A stretch of 57,010 nt of DNA, taken from NCBI GenBank assembly GCA_024400495.1, contig JAKSMR010000016.1:1-57010 (forward strand). The letters are read 5' to 3'. Position numbers and translations under genes: made by a program. Under the pieces are notes generated by a model. That model saw only the letters and a program-made list of their open reading frames with translations, had not been told where the DNA came from and did no database searches. The stretch comes from Bacteroidales bacterium. GTDB lineage: Bacteria > Bacteroidota > Bacteroidia > Bacteroidales > P3. Positions 46,601 to 54,050 of the stretch are shown in pieces (the first letter of the stretch is position 1; the number at the start of each line of letters is the position of its first letter).

Positions 46601-46875
46601 TCTATGGCATCGTTGGCATTCTTCCACTCCAGCCTGATCCCGTTGTGAATCGCAGTCTCCGTCGCAGAGTGCAACTCACGCAGGATGTCCTGCACCTGTC
46701 TCGCTATCCTCGGGTTGTCATCGAACGAGAACACCTCGCCCTCCTCCAGAGAATACTCCTTCTGGAGAGCGAGAATGTCGTTCACGGCCTTCGAGAACCT
46801 CTGCGAGACCGTCAGGGCGTACTTGTCAGCCCGCTGCTTCAGCAGGCTGAACTCATTCTTCTTCGTGGATGCCAT
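43627..46875 (-). CDS. MuF-type minor head protein with C-terminal ADP-ribosyltransferase domain
   Basis: 1082 aa. The N-terminal roughly 330 residues are the SPP1 gp7/MuF head-morphogenesis domain, with LARTETNMAYRAADFERWK and the metal-binding-like GWHPNCFCNAVPI. The middle is a helical array of similar units (KKAAQEAAKAGDLAGLKKATSELQKW). Residues about 875-1045 read as an R-S-E class ADP-ribosyltransferase: Arg 884 (MWFQRGD), Ser-Thr 926-927 (GGFMSTGS), and catalytic Glu-x-Glu 1033/1035 (DEHETLFQRGT). A helical insertion separates the last two motifs. Such a protein could be packaged and injected, as T4 Alt is. Domain calls are by motif; injection is inferred. Confidence 0.85.
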   Translation of the reverse strand: MASTKKNEFSLLKQRADKYALTVSQRFSKAVNDILALQKEYSLEEGEVFSFDDNPRIARQVQDILRELHSATETAIHNGIRLEWKNANDAIDSLLESRMGKEAMHDATFAGWMARDNEARDAFMKRRVAGMSLSDRIWRTEKQLRTEMELALSVSIGEGKSASEISREVRKYLQEPDRLFRRVRMSDGSMRLSRAAAAYHPGQGIYRSSYKNAMRLARTETNMAYRAADFERWKCLDFVTGVRIGLSGSHPDYDVCDRLKGDYPKDFKFSGWHPNCFCNAVPITVSDDDFVKMQQAMMQGDTYDVSSQMIHEVPEGFVEWAEENKERVLAGKAEGRLPYFLNDNWESVNNIYNPIKKSAEYQLGVSVLEEMKQIPDVDTEDLKSALLGNSLEVIDAQTKKLQAIKDELNNLTHIENGLEEAKVFGYQEILKADKTVAAKLEYWKDHSYSLSNQADQISYFIGSMENNSIHPKTGKHLQEQYPSWKAQTKAYKKELAKVQNEIEWQSIVGSIKTGTYSTKYDSLSALGEHIGGLIDKLDDIMLASQHDLGALKKVTGELDEWLTAKNGMDSATKALKTTSGTIGDLKKAAQEAAKAGDLAGLKKATSELQKWQTVEPVMEEALKTSLASGSTYIGDLGAKVAEAYKAGDIDLIVKLGQDIKTWSESEKLLVEAKAVFIKGKNYNNAVADMEAALNAGDKAAFDAAFKEADKQKKYALSRRKSKDSKGDVFSDIYDQTRRDAAIWDSVENATVNGKVHGETADKTLRAETERTWKDATARERREKEVAEQFIKGRISEDEFKKICQEEGLIVKVFDPGYGTKEYMTGRDFTHEYTHHYRDVNMPLENRNYNSYGSKQTLERFYAKAEAMTEYIDNCVLPEDMWFQRGDDYLDVVVSRLNFAGTEVPKGWESDPSKLVGLVMEEGGFMSTGSRKASGFLKRVTFNIFAPKGTKAVYVEPFSDFGAVTADGLSYGDKRKFGRFWDGKEGQIDKLTPKNRKKILELQKELIEARTKGDGIEVRRIQRDLNDLSVFSDEHETLFQRGTRMRITRAYMEGGQLFIDVDIVGQSKRDLSYVKKNYILGKG

Positions 46876-46899
46876 TTTCAGCCGTTCTGGAGCCGTTTA

Positions 46900-48354
46900 T
46901 CAGTTTGCGGTGCCTTGTGCCTCGTCCTCTTCCTCAACCTGCGAGAAAAGGTCCTCTCTGACCTTTGCACGCTCTTCCTTCTCCCTGGCGATCCTGTCCT
47001 TCTCGGACGTGCTGTCCTTGACGAGAGGGTTGAGCTCGACAGCTGACTCGGTCGACATGAATCCACCGTCCACGGACTTGGTGATGTTGACGATAGCCTC
47101 GGTGATATCCTCCCCGAACGGTTCCTGGAACTCATGCTCCACCTTCATCTCAAGACACTGACCTGCGAGCGACACGTCCAGGACATTGCCGATGATGGCC
47201 GTGATGAGCGACGCCGTGCGGTCGAGCATCTCGTCGTGCGTCTCCTTGCGCTTGCCCGCCTTGATGTTCGCCAGAAGCATGACGGTATTGAGGGCCTTCG
47301 CCGAGAGCTGACTCACGCTCTTGAGCGACTCGAGCGATATCTTCGGAGTGAAGGTCATGGTCAGGATCTTGTCCTCGATCCACTCGATCTCCTGCTTCTT
47401 CGACTCCGGGGCGGAATCCCATGTGAGGTACTTCGCAGCCTTCTCGACTCCTCCCTGCGCTCCCTTGATCGCAAGCAGCTTGTTCGCCGCCCCCTTCTCG
47501 GGCATGTTCTTGATGACATCCACATCCATCAGGGCGATAGGATCGGCGAAGTAGTCGTTCGTGTCCGCCGTTCTTGACGCGATGTATTCGGAACGGTGCT
47601 GAAGCGGCTCGCTTCCTGCCCACTCCTTCTCCTGCTGGAAGAGGATGATAGGGATTTTGCCGATCAGGTTCTCCTCCTCCACGACATCCCAGCCCTTGTC
47701 CCTCTGGCTGCATCTATAGATGACGTCAGGCGTGAAGATGTCGAAATGATACACAGTCCGGTCCTGCGCCTCCTTGACGTAGTATCCCCAGGCTATGCTG
47801 ATGATATTCTCGTACTGGTCCCATCTCACATAGATCTCGTCACCCTTGCTCGCAGCCAGGACGCGCAGCTGAACATCGGGACGGCCGTCCTTGTCCCTGA
47901 ACACGCGGAACAGCAGCGCCGACTCGGTCTCGGCTCCGGCGAGCCTCTTCGCCTGCCTTATCTTGGAATCGAACCGGGTGCGCTTGATGATGTCCTGGAA
48001 CATCGTGAAAGCCTCGTCAGTACCCTCGGAGCTCTGCTTCCACTTGACAGGTCTTCCGTAGAGGAACACGAGAGCTACCTCGTTGATGTAGACAGGATAG
48101 GGGACAGGCAGTTTCCAGACCTTCTCCCTGCGGACGAACTTGCCGTTCTTGTCGGTGATGATCTTGTCCTCTCGGTAGTTGACCGGGTGCCTGAAGGTGT
48201 CGTAGTCCTTCCTTGCATCCTCAATGAGGTCGAAGCGATTGGTCATCTGCTCCTTGATGGCAGAGATGTCCTTCGTGGCGAGGAGCTCCTCAAACTCCTG
48301 CTGTCTGCCAGCCACGGAACCGAAACGGTTCAGAATGAAATCAAATAAGCCCAT
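46900..48354 (-). CDS. Portal protein (SPP1 gp6-like)
   Basis: 484 aa. Helical and acidic, with VPYPVYINEVALVFLYGRPVKW, a beta region (VYHFDIFTPDVIYRC) and a C-terminal acidic tail, matching SPP1-type portals that form the dodecameric DNA channel. It is encoded directly between the large terminase and the MuF protein, the standard order for this class. Confidence 0.85.
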   Translation of the reverse strand: MGLFDFILNRFGSVAGRQQEFEELLATKDISAIKEQMTNRFDLIEDARKDYDTFRHPVNYREDKIITDKNGKFVRREKVWKLPVPYPVYINEVALVFLYGRPVKWKQSSEGTDEAFTMFQDIIKRTRFDSKIRQAKRLAGAETESALLFRVFRDKDGRPDVQLRVLAASKGDEIYVRWDQYENIISIAWGYYVKEAQDRTVYHFDIFTPDVIYRCSQRDKGWDVVEEENLIGKIPIILFQQEKEWAGSEPLQHRSEYIASRTADTNDYFADPIALMDVDVIKNMPEKGAANKLLAIKGAQGGVEKAAKYLTWDSAPESKKQEIEWIEDKILTMTFTPKISLESLKSVSQLSAKALNTVMLLANIKAGKRKETHDEMLDRTASLITAIIGNVLDVSLAGQCLEMKVEHEFQEPFGEDITEAIVNITKSVDGGFMSTESAVELNPLVKDSTSEKDRIAREKEERAKVREDLFSQVEEEDEAQGTAN

Positions 48355-48374
48355 AGTTCTGTAGATAATTGGTG

Positions 48375-49850
48375 TTAAAGTCCAAACATGGACTTGCTGA
48401 AGTCTGACCAGTCAATGTCGTCATCGTCCTTCATCAAGTCATTTATGGCATAGCCGAGTATGTCCACATACTCATCGTGCGGGGCGTTCGGGAACGAGCA
48501 TACCTCAGCGAGGAACTCCTCGTTCCATCCTCCCTCCACGATATAGACTCTGCCGCACTCAATCCGGGGCGAAACGGCCTTGAATCTCACAGCCTTCTCA
48601 TCGGTAGGAGAAGGCGTACGTTTCACATTCATGGTGCTGTATTCCTCGATCATCTGCACCACGCTCTCTCCATTGGCCCTCGGTTCTATGTGGAGTATGC
48701 TCTCGTCATCGTAGCCATGGGCGGCCGCGTACTCAGGAAGGAACCTGAGGAGGTCGGGCATATCCTTGTAGACCTTCTGGGCGTCATAGAGATAGATGTT
48801 GTTCTTTATGCGGCATGCCGCCAGGATTCCCGACGGGTCATTGTCGCTGTTCTTTTTCTTCTTGCTGTATGCGGTGTCCAGGTAGAAGTGCATCGGCTCA
48901 CGGAACCTCATTGCCGTGAACTCGGACATGCTGATCCTCCTGAACCAGTCCTCCTTGACGATGTTACCTCCGTCCGCGACAGGGGACTGCTCGTACTGTC
49001 CCGCGTACTGCACGCTTCCGAGGTCCACCTTCGCCTCCGCGAGGACCGTCCTGTTGAGCCTCACAGGATCGAGAAGCCCGTCCACATACCTCTCCCTGAG
49101 CTCCTCGGGCTTGACATTGCCCGTCACCTCGGCAGGGAGGCATATGTGCCTGATGGTCTCTCCCTTGGTCTTCAGCTGATGTCCCGACACGTCATCCACA
49201 TGGAGCCTCTGCATGACCGTCACGACAGGCGTGTTGGCCTTGTCCACCTTACGACTGGAAAGCGTCTTGATATGCTCGTTCGCACTCTTTCTCAGCTGCT
49301 CCGACCCCGCCTGCTTCGGGTTCACCGGGTCGTCGTTGATGATGATGTGCGCATGGAAGCCCGTGATGGTCGCTCCCGTCGAGGTGGCGTAGCGGAATCC
49401 TCCCTGCCTGTTGGCATAGTGTTGTTTTCCACTCTTGTCCCTCCTGATGTAGATATCGGGAAAGAGCATCCTGAACTTGTCGGAATTGATGATGTCCTTG
49501 CTCTTGATGGCATGCTCTATCGACAGGCCGTTAGAGTATGAGTTGGTAATGATCTGGATCGACGGATCTATGACCCAGAGCCACACCGGGAACATGATGG
49601 TCACGATGGTCGACTTCGTGGTTCCGGGAGGGATGTTGATGATCAGGTCGTACGGCTTCGGCTCCCTCGCCTTGACGCTGCGCCCGAGAACCTCCAGCTC
49701 CTCGCACAGGTAGGGTATATGCCAGTTGAACACCGGCGGCTCGTTGATTATCACGTCCCAGAACGTACGGACGAAATAAAAGAGCGACCGGCGGCACTCC
49801 TCAGCCACAAGCTGAAGCCCCAGCTCCGCGTAGTTAATCCTTCCTGCCAT
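48375..49850 (-). CDS. Terminase large subunit
   Basis: 491 aa from the ATG at 49850, overlapping the small terminase stop by 17 bases. The ATPase motif is PPGTTKST, Walker B is IIINDDP, and the nuclease part includes FYLDTAYS with further acidic residues (ILHIEPRANGESV, DEYVDILGYAIND). It translocates and cuts DNA during packaging. Confidence 0.92.
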   Translation of the reverse strand: MAGRINYAELGLQLVAEECRRSLFYFVRTFWDVIINEPPVFNWHIPYLCEELEVLGRSVKAREPKPYDLIINIPPGTTKSTIVTIMFPVWLWVIDPSIQIITNSYSNGLSIEHAIKSKDIINSDKFRMLFPDIYIRRDKSGKQHYANRQGGFRYATSTGATITGFHAHIIINDDPVNPKQAGSEQLRKSANEHIKTLSSRKVDKANTPVVTVMQRLHVDDVSGHQLKTKGETIRHICLPAEVTGNVKPEELRERYVDGLLDPVRLNRTVLAEAKVDLGSVQYAGQYEQSPVADGGNIVKEDWFRRISMSEFTAMRFREPMHFYLDTAYSKKKKNSDNDPSGILAACRIKNNIYLYDAQKVYKDMPDLLRFLPEYAAAHGYDDESILHIEPRANGESVVQMIEEYSTMNVKRTPSPTDEKAVRFKAVSPRIECGRVYIVEGGWNEEFLAEVCSFPNAPHDEYVDILGYAINDLMKDDDDIDWSDFSKSMFGL

Positions 49851-50241
49851 TAAGAACCTGCTCTCCGATGGACAGGAGCGCAGCCCTCTGCTCATCGGTC
49901 AACCTGTCCAGATCAATGGACTGCGACGGCATGAGAGGCTTGCCGTCCGGTCCCGTCATCTCGTGCCTCTCCGCCGGCATCTCGTCCATGATCTTGATGA
50001 TGAGCGCCGATGCCTTGACATTGCCCCTCACGGCGTCCCTGAAAAGGGATGCCACCACGGCCTCGAAGCCGTTTATCTTCTCGCCGTTCTTCAGAACGGT
50101 CTTCTTGTTCGCCTCCTTCTCGGCCGCCTCGCGGAAGGTCTTCGCGAAACGTCTCGAACGTCCGCTGTTCACGCCTCCCTTGCGTCCCTTTTCCGCTGCA
50201 TCCTCCTTGGTGAACGGAACTCCTATAACCTTGTCAGCCAT
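49834..50241 (-). CDS. Terminase small subunit (DUF5681-like)
   Basis: 135 aa from the ATG at 50241 (MADKVIGVPFTKEDAAEKGRKGG). Its basic N-terminus with GGVNSGRSRRFAKTFREAAEKE recalls DUF5681-type small terminases, which recognise phage DNA. It lies directly before the large subunit and overlaps the methyltransferase end by 19 bases. Confidence 0.75.
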   Translation of the reverse strand: MADKVIGVPFTKEDAAEKGRKGGVNSGRSRRFAKTFREAAEKEANKKTVLKNGEKINGFEAVVASLFRDAVRGNVKASALIIKIMDEMPAERHEMTGPDGKPLMPSQSIDLDRLTDEQRAALLSIGEQVLNGRKD

Positions 50242-51272
50242 TGTCTGTAAATCTGATATGCTATCTGTGCCGTCATGACCGGGGGCACGCTCATGCCCGT
50301 GAGGAAATGCAGCTGATCCACACCTCCGTATTTGTAATCTTGAGGGAAGGTACCCACGCATTTAATCTCAAACTCCGTGAGATGTCTCGGCTGATCGTAC
50401 AGGAAGTCAGTTCTGTTGGATGTCAACGTTTGAACAACTCTTTCCCTATGGATATACCTCACGGAGAAAAGTTTATTTGTGTTTTCCTCACGGATACAAG
50501 TATGCGACATGTTTGTATCCCCCTTTCTCCTCTTATCCCATATTGCCCTGAAATGAGGTGTCATCTCCTCAATATCGGGAATATCTTCTTGAAATTCTCC
50601 GAACAGGATAGGCTCCTCCCTAAAATTCAGCACCAGCTTCGGCAAATCCAGGTCTTTCCTGTGACCGATGAAGAACACACGTTCCCTCGCCTGCGGAACG
50701 CCCATCGTGGCAGCATTGAGAAGGAACACCTGCACGTCATATCCAATCTCGTTGAGACGCTTCACGATCCTTTTCGCATAGCTCTTCGCGTTGCCCTTGA
50801 CAAGTCCTGACACGTTCTCAAGAAGACAGCACTTCGGCTTCAGCTTCGCTATCGTGTCGCAGTAGATGAACACGAGGTCATCCAGTGTCTGCAGCTTCTG
50901 TCCCTCCGCGAACTTCTTCTCCTTGCCCCATGCATCCTCGCGCGAGCCAGCCGTGGAGAATGTCGAACATGGAGGCGAGCCGTCCAGGAGGTCGAGATTG
51001 TACAGCTCTGCCGGCAGTTCGGTAAGCGCATTGAAGTCCCTGATGTCCATATTGAAGAGATGCTCAGGGTGGTGGTTCGCCTTGTACACCTCCGCAATCT
51101 TAGGATCCAGCTCCACGCCGCCAAGATGATGAAAACCTGCAAGTTTATAGCCGAAGGAACTGCCTCCTCCACAGATGAATGTTCCGAAAACAGTCTTTCC
51201 GTGGGCCTCTATGCCCTTTGCAGGGTATCCGTCCGAAATGTTCCAGACGTATGGAAATCTATGCTCTGCCAT
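50223..51272 (-). CDS. DNA (cytosine-5) methyltransferase
   Basis: 349 aa. Motif I FICGGGSSFGYKLAG (SAM binding), motif IV with catalytic Cys 102 (DGSPPCSTF), motif VI LLENVSG, motif VIII QARERVFFIG, and the C-terminal motif X region near GMSVPPVMTAQIAYQI are all present. It transfers a methyl group from SAM to cytosine, probably protecting phage DNA from host restriction. No cognate restriction enzyme is seen. It is followed by the terminase genes and preceded by ParB-like proteins. Confidence 0.93.
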   Translation of the reverse strand: MAEHRFPYVWNISDGYPAKGIEAHGKTVFGTFICGGGSSFGYKLAGFHHLGGVELDPKIAEVYKANHHPEHLFNMDIRDFNALTELPAELYNLDLLDGSPPCSTFSTAGSREDAWGKEKKFAEGQKLQTLDDLVFIYCDTIAKLKPKCCLLENVSGLVKGNAKSYAKRIVKRLNEIGYDVQVFLLNAATMGVPQARERVFFIGHRKDLDLPKLVLNFREEPILFGEFQEDIPDIEEMTPHFRAIWDKRRKGDTNMSHTCIREENTNKLFSVRYIHRERVVQTLTSNRTDFLYDQPRHLTEFEIKCVGTFPQDYKYGGVDQLHFLTGMSVPPVMTAQIAYQIYRQWLTRL

Positions 51273-51816
51273 ATGCTCTCAAGATATTGTGCAGTGCCTC
51301 TGCATCGGTTTCACCTTCATTCCTGAACACCTTCTTGACGTGCTTGAACTGCTCGGAGGTGAGCGAGAACTCAAGAGTCTTCATCTCCTGCGTTGTTTCC
51401 GGCTCTTCCTCCTTCTGGCGCAGTATCACGCCCCAGCTCTCCAGCTCCTCGGCATCCCAGCCTTCGAGTTCCTCCTGATCCCATTCTCCATACGCCACGT
51501 TGTCCTTTATCGTGTACGCACGCAGCCTCTGAGGATCGGTGCCCTCCGGGATGACCTTGCACGGAGCCTCGGTGAAGCCGAGCTCGCACATGGCACGCCA
51601 GCGCATGTTGCCTCCAATGATGACATACTCCGAGCCCTGTTTGTATACAAGCAGCTCGCGAAGCCTCAGCATCTCTGGATTGTCCTGTATGCTCTGCACG
51701 AGGAGTCTCATGGACTTGTCGTCAAGGATTCTCGGATTGCCCGGAACCCCTTCTATCTGCCCGTTGTTGGGCACTATCGCCGCCATAGGCAGCATCGTTG
51801 TCTTCAGTACCTCCAT
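51259..51816 (-). CDS. ParB/sulfiredoxin-fold protein, paralogue 1
   Basis: 185 aa. LRLRELLVYKQGSEYVIIGGNMRWRAMCELG is the ParB-like nuclease core (IGGNMRWRA), which binds a nucleotide. Such domains often sit next to phage DNA methyltransferases. It is related to the 203-aa gene at 51976 along most of its length. The C-terminus is acidic. Confidence 0.85.
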   Translation of the reverse strand: MEVLKTTMLPMAAIVPNNGQIEGVPGNPRILDDKSMRLLVQSIQDNPEMLRLRELLVYKQGSEYVIIGGNMRWRAMCELGFTEAPCKVIPEGTDPQRLRAYTIKDNVAYGEWDQEELEGWDAEELESWGVILRQKEEEPETTQEMKTLEFSLTSEQFKHVKKVFRNEGETDAEALHNILRAYGRA

Positions 51817-51820
51817 AGCC

Positions 51821-51973
51821 TTACCAACTGTTTTCGATTATCTCCAGAGCCTTCTCCGCCTGTCTGCGGTCGAAGTATGAATCCATGTCATACCAGAACA
51901 GGCCCCAGAGAATGCTCCTCTGGATCACGTAAGAGTAATGCTCTTCCCTGATGTATGCGATTCTGTACTTCAT
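51821..51973 (-). CDS. Small hypothetical protein, 50 aa
   Basis: ATG at 51973 after the GGGAGGAATAGAC junction, stop at 51821. An aromatic-rich helical protein (ILWGLFWYDMDSYFDRRQAEKALEIIEN). It lies between the two ParB-like paralogues. No family is recognised. Confidence 0.6.
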   Translation of the reverse strand: MKYRIAYIREEHYSYVIQRSILWGLFWYDMDSYFDRRQAEKALEIIENSW

Positions 51974-51975
51974 GT

Positions 51976-52587
51976 CTATTCCTCCCATCCCGTCACCTTG
52001 AGAAGAGCCTTCTCCCTGCTTTCAGGATCTATCGCATCGAGGCTCGCAGCCACCACCGCGAACTCCTCCTCGGTGTAAGCCAGCTTCAGGCTCATCATCT
52101 CGCTGAAATCCTCGGTGTCGATTTCCTGGTTGGCATCCTCGAAGTCCTGCTCGCCGACCGACCAGGCGCTCATGTCGATGCCGTAGTCGTCCAGCTCTCC
52201 CATGTCCCACTCGTTAGCGAGCGCATCGAAGTCCCACCGTCCGAACTCTCCGTTGTCCTTGATGACATAGGCCCTGAGAGTGTCAAGGGAAGTGTCCATA
52301 GGTATCACCTTGCATGGCGCTTCCTTGAATCCCGCATCCGTCATCGCCCTGAATCTCATGTTTCCGCCGATGATGAGATATCGTCCGCGGTTCGCAAGCG
52401 CTTCATCCTGCCACACCAGGAGCTCCCTCAGGGCAAGCATCTCCGGGTTCTCGAGAATGGATTTCTTGAGTTTCTCGAACTTGGCGTCCCTGATTACACG
52501 GGGATTCTTGGGCAGGCCTTCCACCTGCCCCCTGTTGGACTCAAGCCTCGACAGAGGGATGAGCCTTGTCTCGAAGTCTCCTCTCAT
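51976..52587 (-). CDS. ParB/sulfiredoxin-fold protein, paralogue 2
   Basis: 203 aa. The core LALRELLVWQDEALANRGRYLIIGGNMRFRAMTDAG matches the 185-aa paralogue (IIGGNMR-RAM), followed by CKVIP and RAYVIKDN in both. It has a longer acidic C-terminus. The two genes seem to have arisen by duplication. Confidence 0.85.
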   Translation of the reverse strand: MRGDFETRLIPLSRLESNRGQVEGLPKNPRVIRDAKFEKLKKSILENPEMLALRELLVWQDEALANRGRYLIIGGNMRFRAMTDAGFKEAPCKVIPMDTSLDTLRAYVIKDNGEFGRWDFDALANEWDMGELDDYGIDMSAWSVGEQDFEDANQEIDTEDFSEMMSLKLAYTEEEFAVVAASLDAIDPESREKALLKVTGWEE

Positions 52588-52602
52588 GATTCCCGGTCTT
52601 GA

Positions 52603-53409
52603 TTATCTTACCAGACCCCACTCGGCGAACTTCTCGAAGCCGCCCAGCCTCTCGATGTACGCCTTCGCGATGTCCACGATCTCCGAATACGGCTTGCCGT
52701 CCACAGTCTCGTCGCCGATGGCACAGCACAGCTCCACAGGCTTGCCTGTCTCCTGAGCCTTGAGGAAGGCGTAGATGTTGACGGACACATCAGCCTTGGA
52801 AAGGTCCTTGCCAAACAATCCACCCCCCGTCACGCTCTGCGCCATGTCGGAACCCAGCTTACGGTTGGTGGCTCCGCTGTCCACATCCAGACCGCCGGTC
52901 CAGTCGCCGAGGGGATTCACCTCCGCATGAGGGAACATCTCCTTGAGATCCGAAGTCTTCGCATGGCTCTGGCAGATGATGAGCCTCCCAGTGTGCTTCT
53001 CGGCATCATAGTCCACTATGTACTTGCCGTCGGTAGGGTAGTCCGCATAGATGCCCCTTGCGATGCCTGCGAGATACTTCTCCTCCATGGTTACAGGTAC
53101 GCCCTTGAAGATGCCGTTGTCGCCGCAGCGAACCTTTCCGGACTGATTGGCTGCGAGGTGGATATCCTGGTCGACATTGATGAGGAAAAGCTTCATATTG
53201 TATCCGGTGATGCGTTTTACAATCTCTCTTACCTCTGGGTCGATGATCAGAACTGAAGACTCAACGATTACATTGCAGACTCCATGTCCGATGAGAACCT
53301 CTACGGCAATCTTAGGGTTTTCGGACTTCTTGTAAGCCAGGTCGACAAGCGCTCCGGCGATTCTGTCAGCCACCTTGTCAGGGTGACTCATTGATACTTT
53401 CTCATACAT
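52603..53409 (-). CDS. metK: S-adenosylmethionine synthetase-like protein (short MetK)
   Basis: 268 aa from the ATG at 53409, clearly shorter than the roughly 385 aa of bacterial MetK. The N-terminal SMSHPDKVADRI matches the family SEGHPDK-type motif (active-site His 9/Asp 11). GDNGIFKGVP replaces the GDQGIMFGYA-type loop, and GGGLFGKDLSKADVS matches the P-loop-like GGGAFSGKDPSKVDRS. The enzyme makes SAM from ATP and methionine. In this operon it would supply the methyltransferase. Whether the shortened form is active is unknown. Confidence 0.88.
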   Translation of the reverse strand: MYEKVSMSHPDKVADRIAGALVDLAYKKSENPKIAVEVLIGHGVCNVIVESSVLIIDPEVREIVKRITGYNMKLFLINVDQDIHLAANQSGKVRCGDNGIFKGVPVTMEEKYLAGIARGIYADYPTDGKYIVDYDAEKHTGRLIICQSHAKTSDLKEMFPHAEVNPLGDWTGGLDVDSGATNRKLGSDMAQSVTGGGLFGKDLSKADVSVNIYAFLKAQETGKPVELCCAIGDETVDGKPYSEIVDIAKAYIERLGGFEKFAEWGLVR

Positions 53410-53415
53410 AACCAA

Positions 53416-53488
53416 TAATGAATTTCTTGGTATTAATATTTATTATTATATATATTTATATATCTTGTTATATATTATATACTTATAG
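53416..53488. other. Extremely AT-rich intergenic stretch
   Basis: An almost uninterrupted run of A/T (TATTATTATATATATTTATATA and similar) between the metK-like gene and the nucleosidase gene, unlike the GC-rich surroundings. It could be a DNA-unwinding element or a promoter region; no clear -7/-33 pair is seen. Confidence 0.6.
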
Positions 53489-53503
53489 ATTACAGTCTGT
53501 AAT
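53489..53503. promoter_or_regulatory. 15-bp palindrome beside the AT-rich stretch
   Basis: ATTACAG-T-CTGTAAT, perfect 7-bp arms with a single-base centre. It is a likely protein-binding site, or the base of a hairpin after the nucleosidase gene. Confidence 0.55.
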
Positions 53504-53512
53504 TCTTAGTAT

Positions 53513-53971
53513 TCAGGAAACAGTTCCCGAAGTGCTTTCATACTCCTCGTATGAACAGTTGTCGCTCACAGTCTTGTAAGAAACCACCTCCCTGAAACCG
53601 AGGGCGCATATGAAGGCGAGTTCCATGTCGTAGACCTCTCCCTTCCTTCCCTGGAGGACGAAGTCGCAGGAAGTCCTGCACACCACCCCGGAGTCGCCGA
53701 TCCTGTAGACCGGCTCGTCATAGCCGCAGTTCACATGGAACAGCGAGCACCTTCCCACCTGCACCTCGGTGCCTATCGCCAGGTCGGGCGAACCCACGTA
53801 CCCGTAGTTGACTATCCTCGTGGCCTCCCTGTCGAAACCCTTCAACCTTTCGACCACGTTCGTGCCTCCCACGCCCGTCACGACTATCTCCGCACCTGCG
53901 TGCCTTTCTTGCCTTATGAGCCTCTTCTCGGCCTCGGTTGCCACCGCTATGACTGTCCTGATCTCCTTCAT
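53513..53971 (-). CDS. Nucleoside phosphorylase/MTA-SAH nucleosidase-like protein
   Basis: 152 aa, shorter than MTAN/Pfs (about 230). IAVATEAEKRLI, EIVVTGVGGTNV, IVNYGYVGS, YDMELAFICALG (Glu 117) and YKTVSDN (Asp 137) follow the PNP/UDP-phosphorylase family. The last two match the ME...VSD catalytic pair of 5'-methylthioadenosine/S-adenosylhomocysteine nucleosidase. It would remove S-adenosylhomocysteine, the inhibitory product of methylation. The transcript appears almost leaderless. Confidence 0.75.
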   Translation of the reverse strand: MKEIRTVIAVATEAEKRLIRQERHAGAEIVVTGVGGTNVVERLKGFDREATRIVNYGYVGSPDLAIGTEVQVGRCSLFHVNCGYDEPVYRIGDSGVVCRTSCDFVLQGRKGEVYDMELAFICALGFREVVSYKTVSDNCSYEEYESTSGTVS

Positions 53972-53975
53972 GAGA

Positions 53976-53983
53976 CAAAAATA
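53976..53983 (-). promoter_or_regulatory. Promoter -7 box of the SAM cassette
   Basis: TATTTTTG on the reverse strand. Start expected at about 53971-53970, the same place as the ATG of the nucleosidase gene. Confidence 0.65.
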
Positions 53984-54002
53984 ACAATAAAATCGGCTTA
54001 AT

Positions 54003-54017
54003 GTGCCTAACAGGCAC
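54003..54017. promoter_or_regulatory. GTGC palindrome, SAM cassette promoter (best copy)
   Basis: GTGCCTAACAGGCAC, perfect 6-bp arms with an AAC centre, 20 to 34 bases upstream of the -7 box. Confidence 0.8.
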
Positions 54018-54050
54018 GCTTTGAAGATAAAAAAGGGTCATGTTCCCGAC

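Noticed and set aside
43627-46875. MuF gene as a restriction-type or transposase protein
   Set aside because: The N-terminal head-morphogenesis motifs and position next to portal fix it as a head protein; the C-terminal motifs fit an ADP-ribosyltransferase.
53718-54041. Overlapping 107-codon frame starting upstream of the nucleosidase gene
   Set aside because: It runs through the promoter and palindrome and is an arginine/glycine-rich shadow of the real frame.
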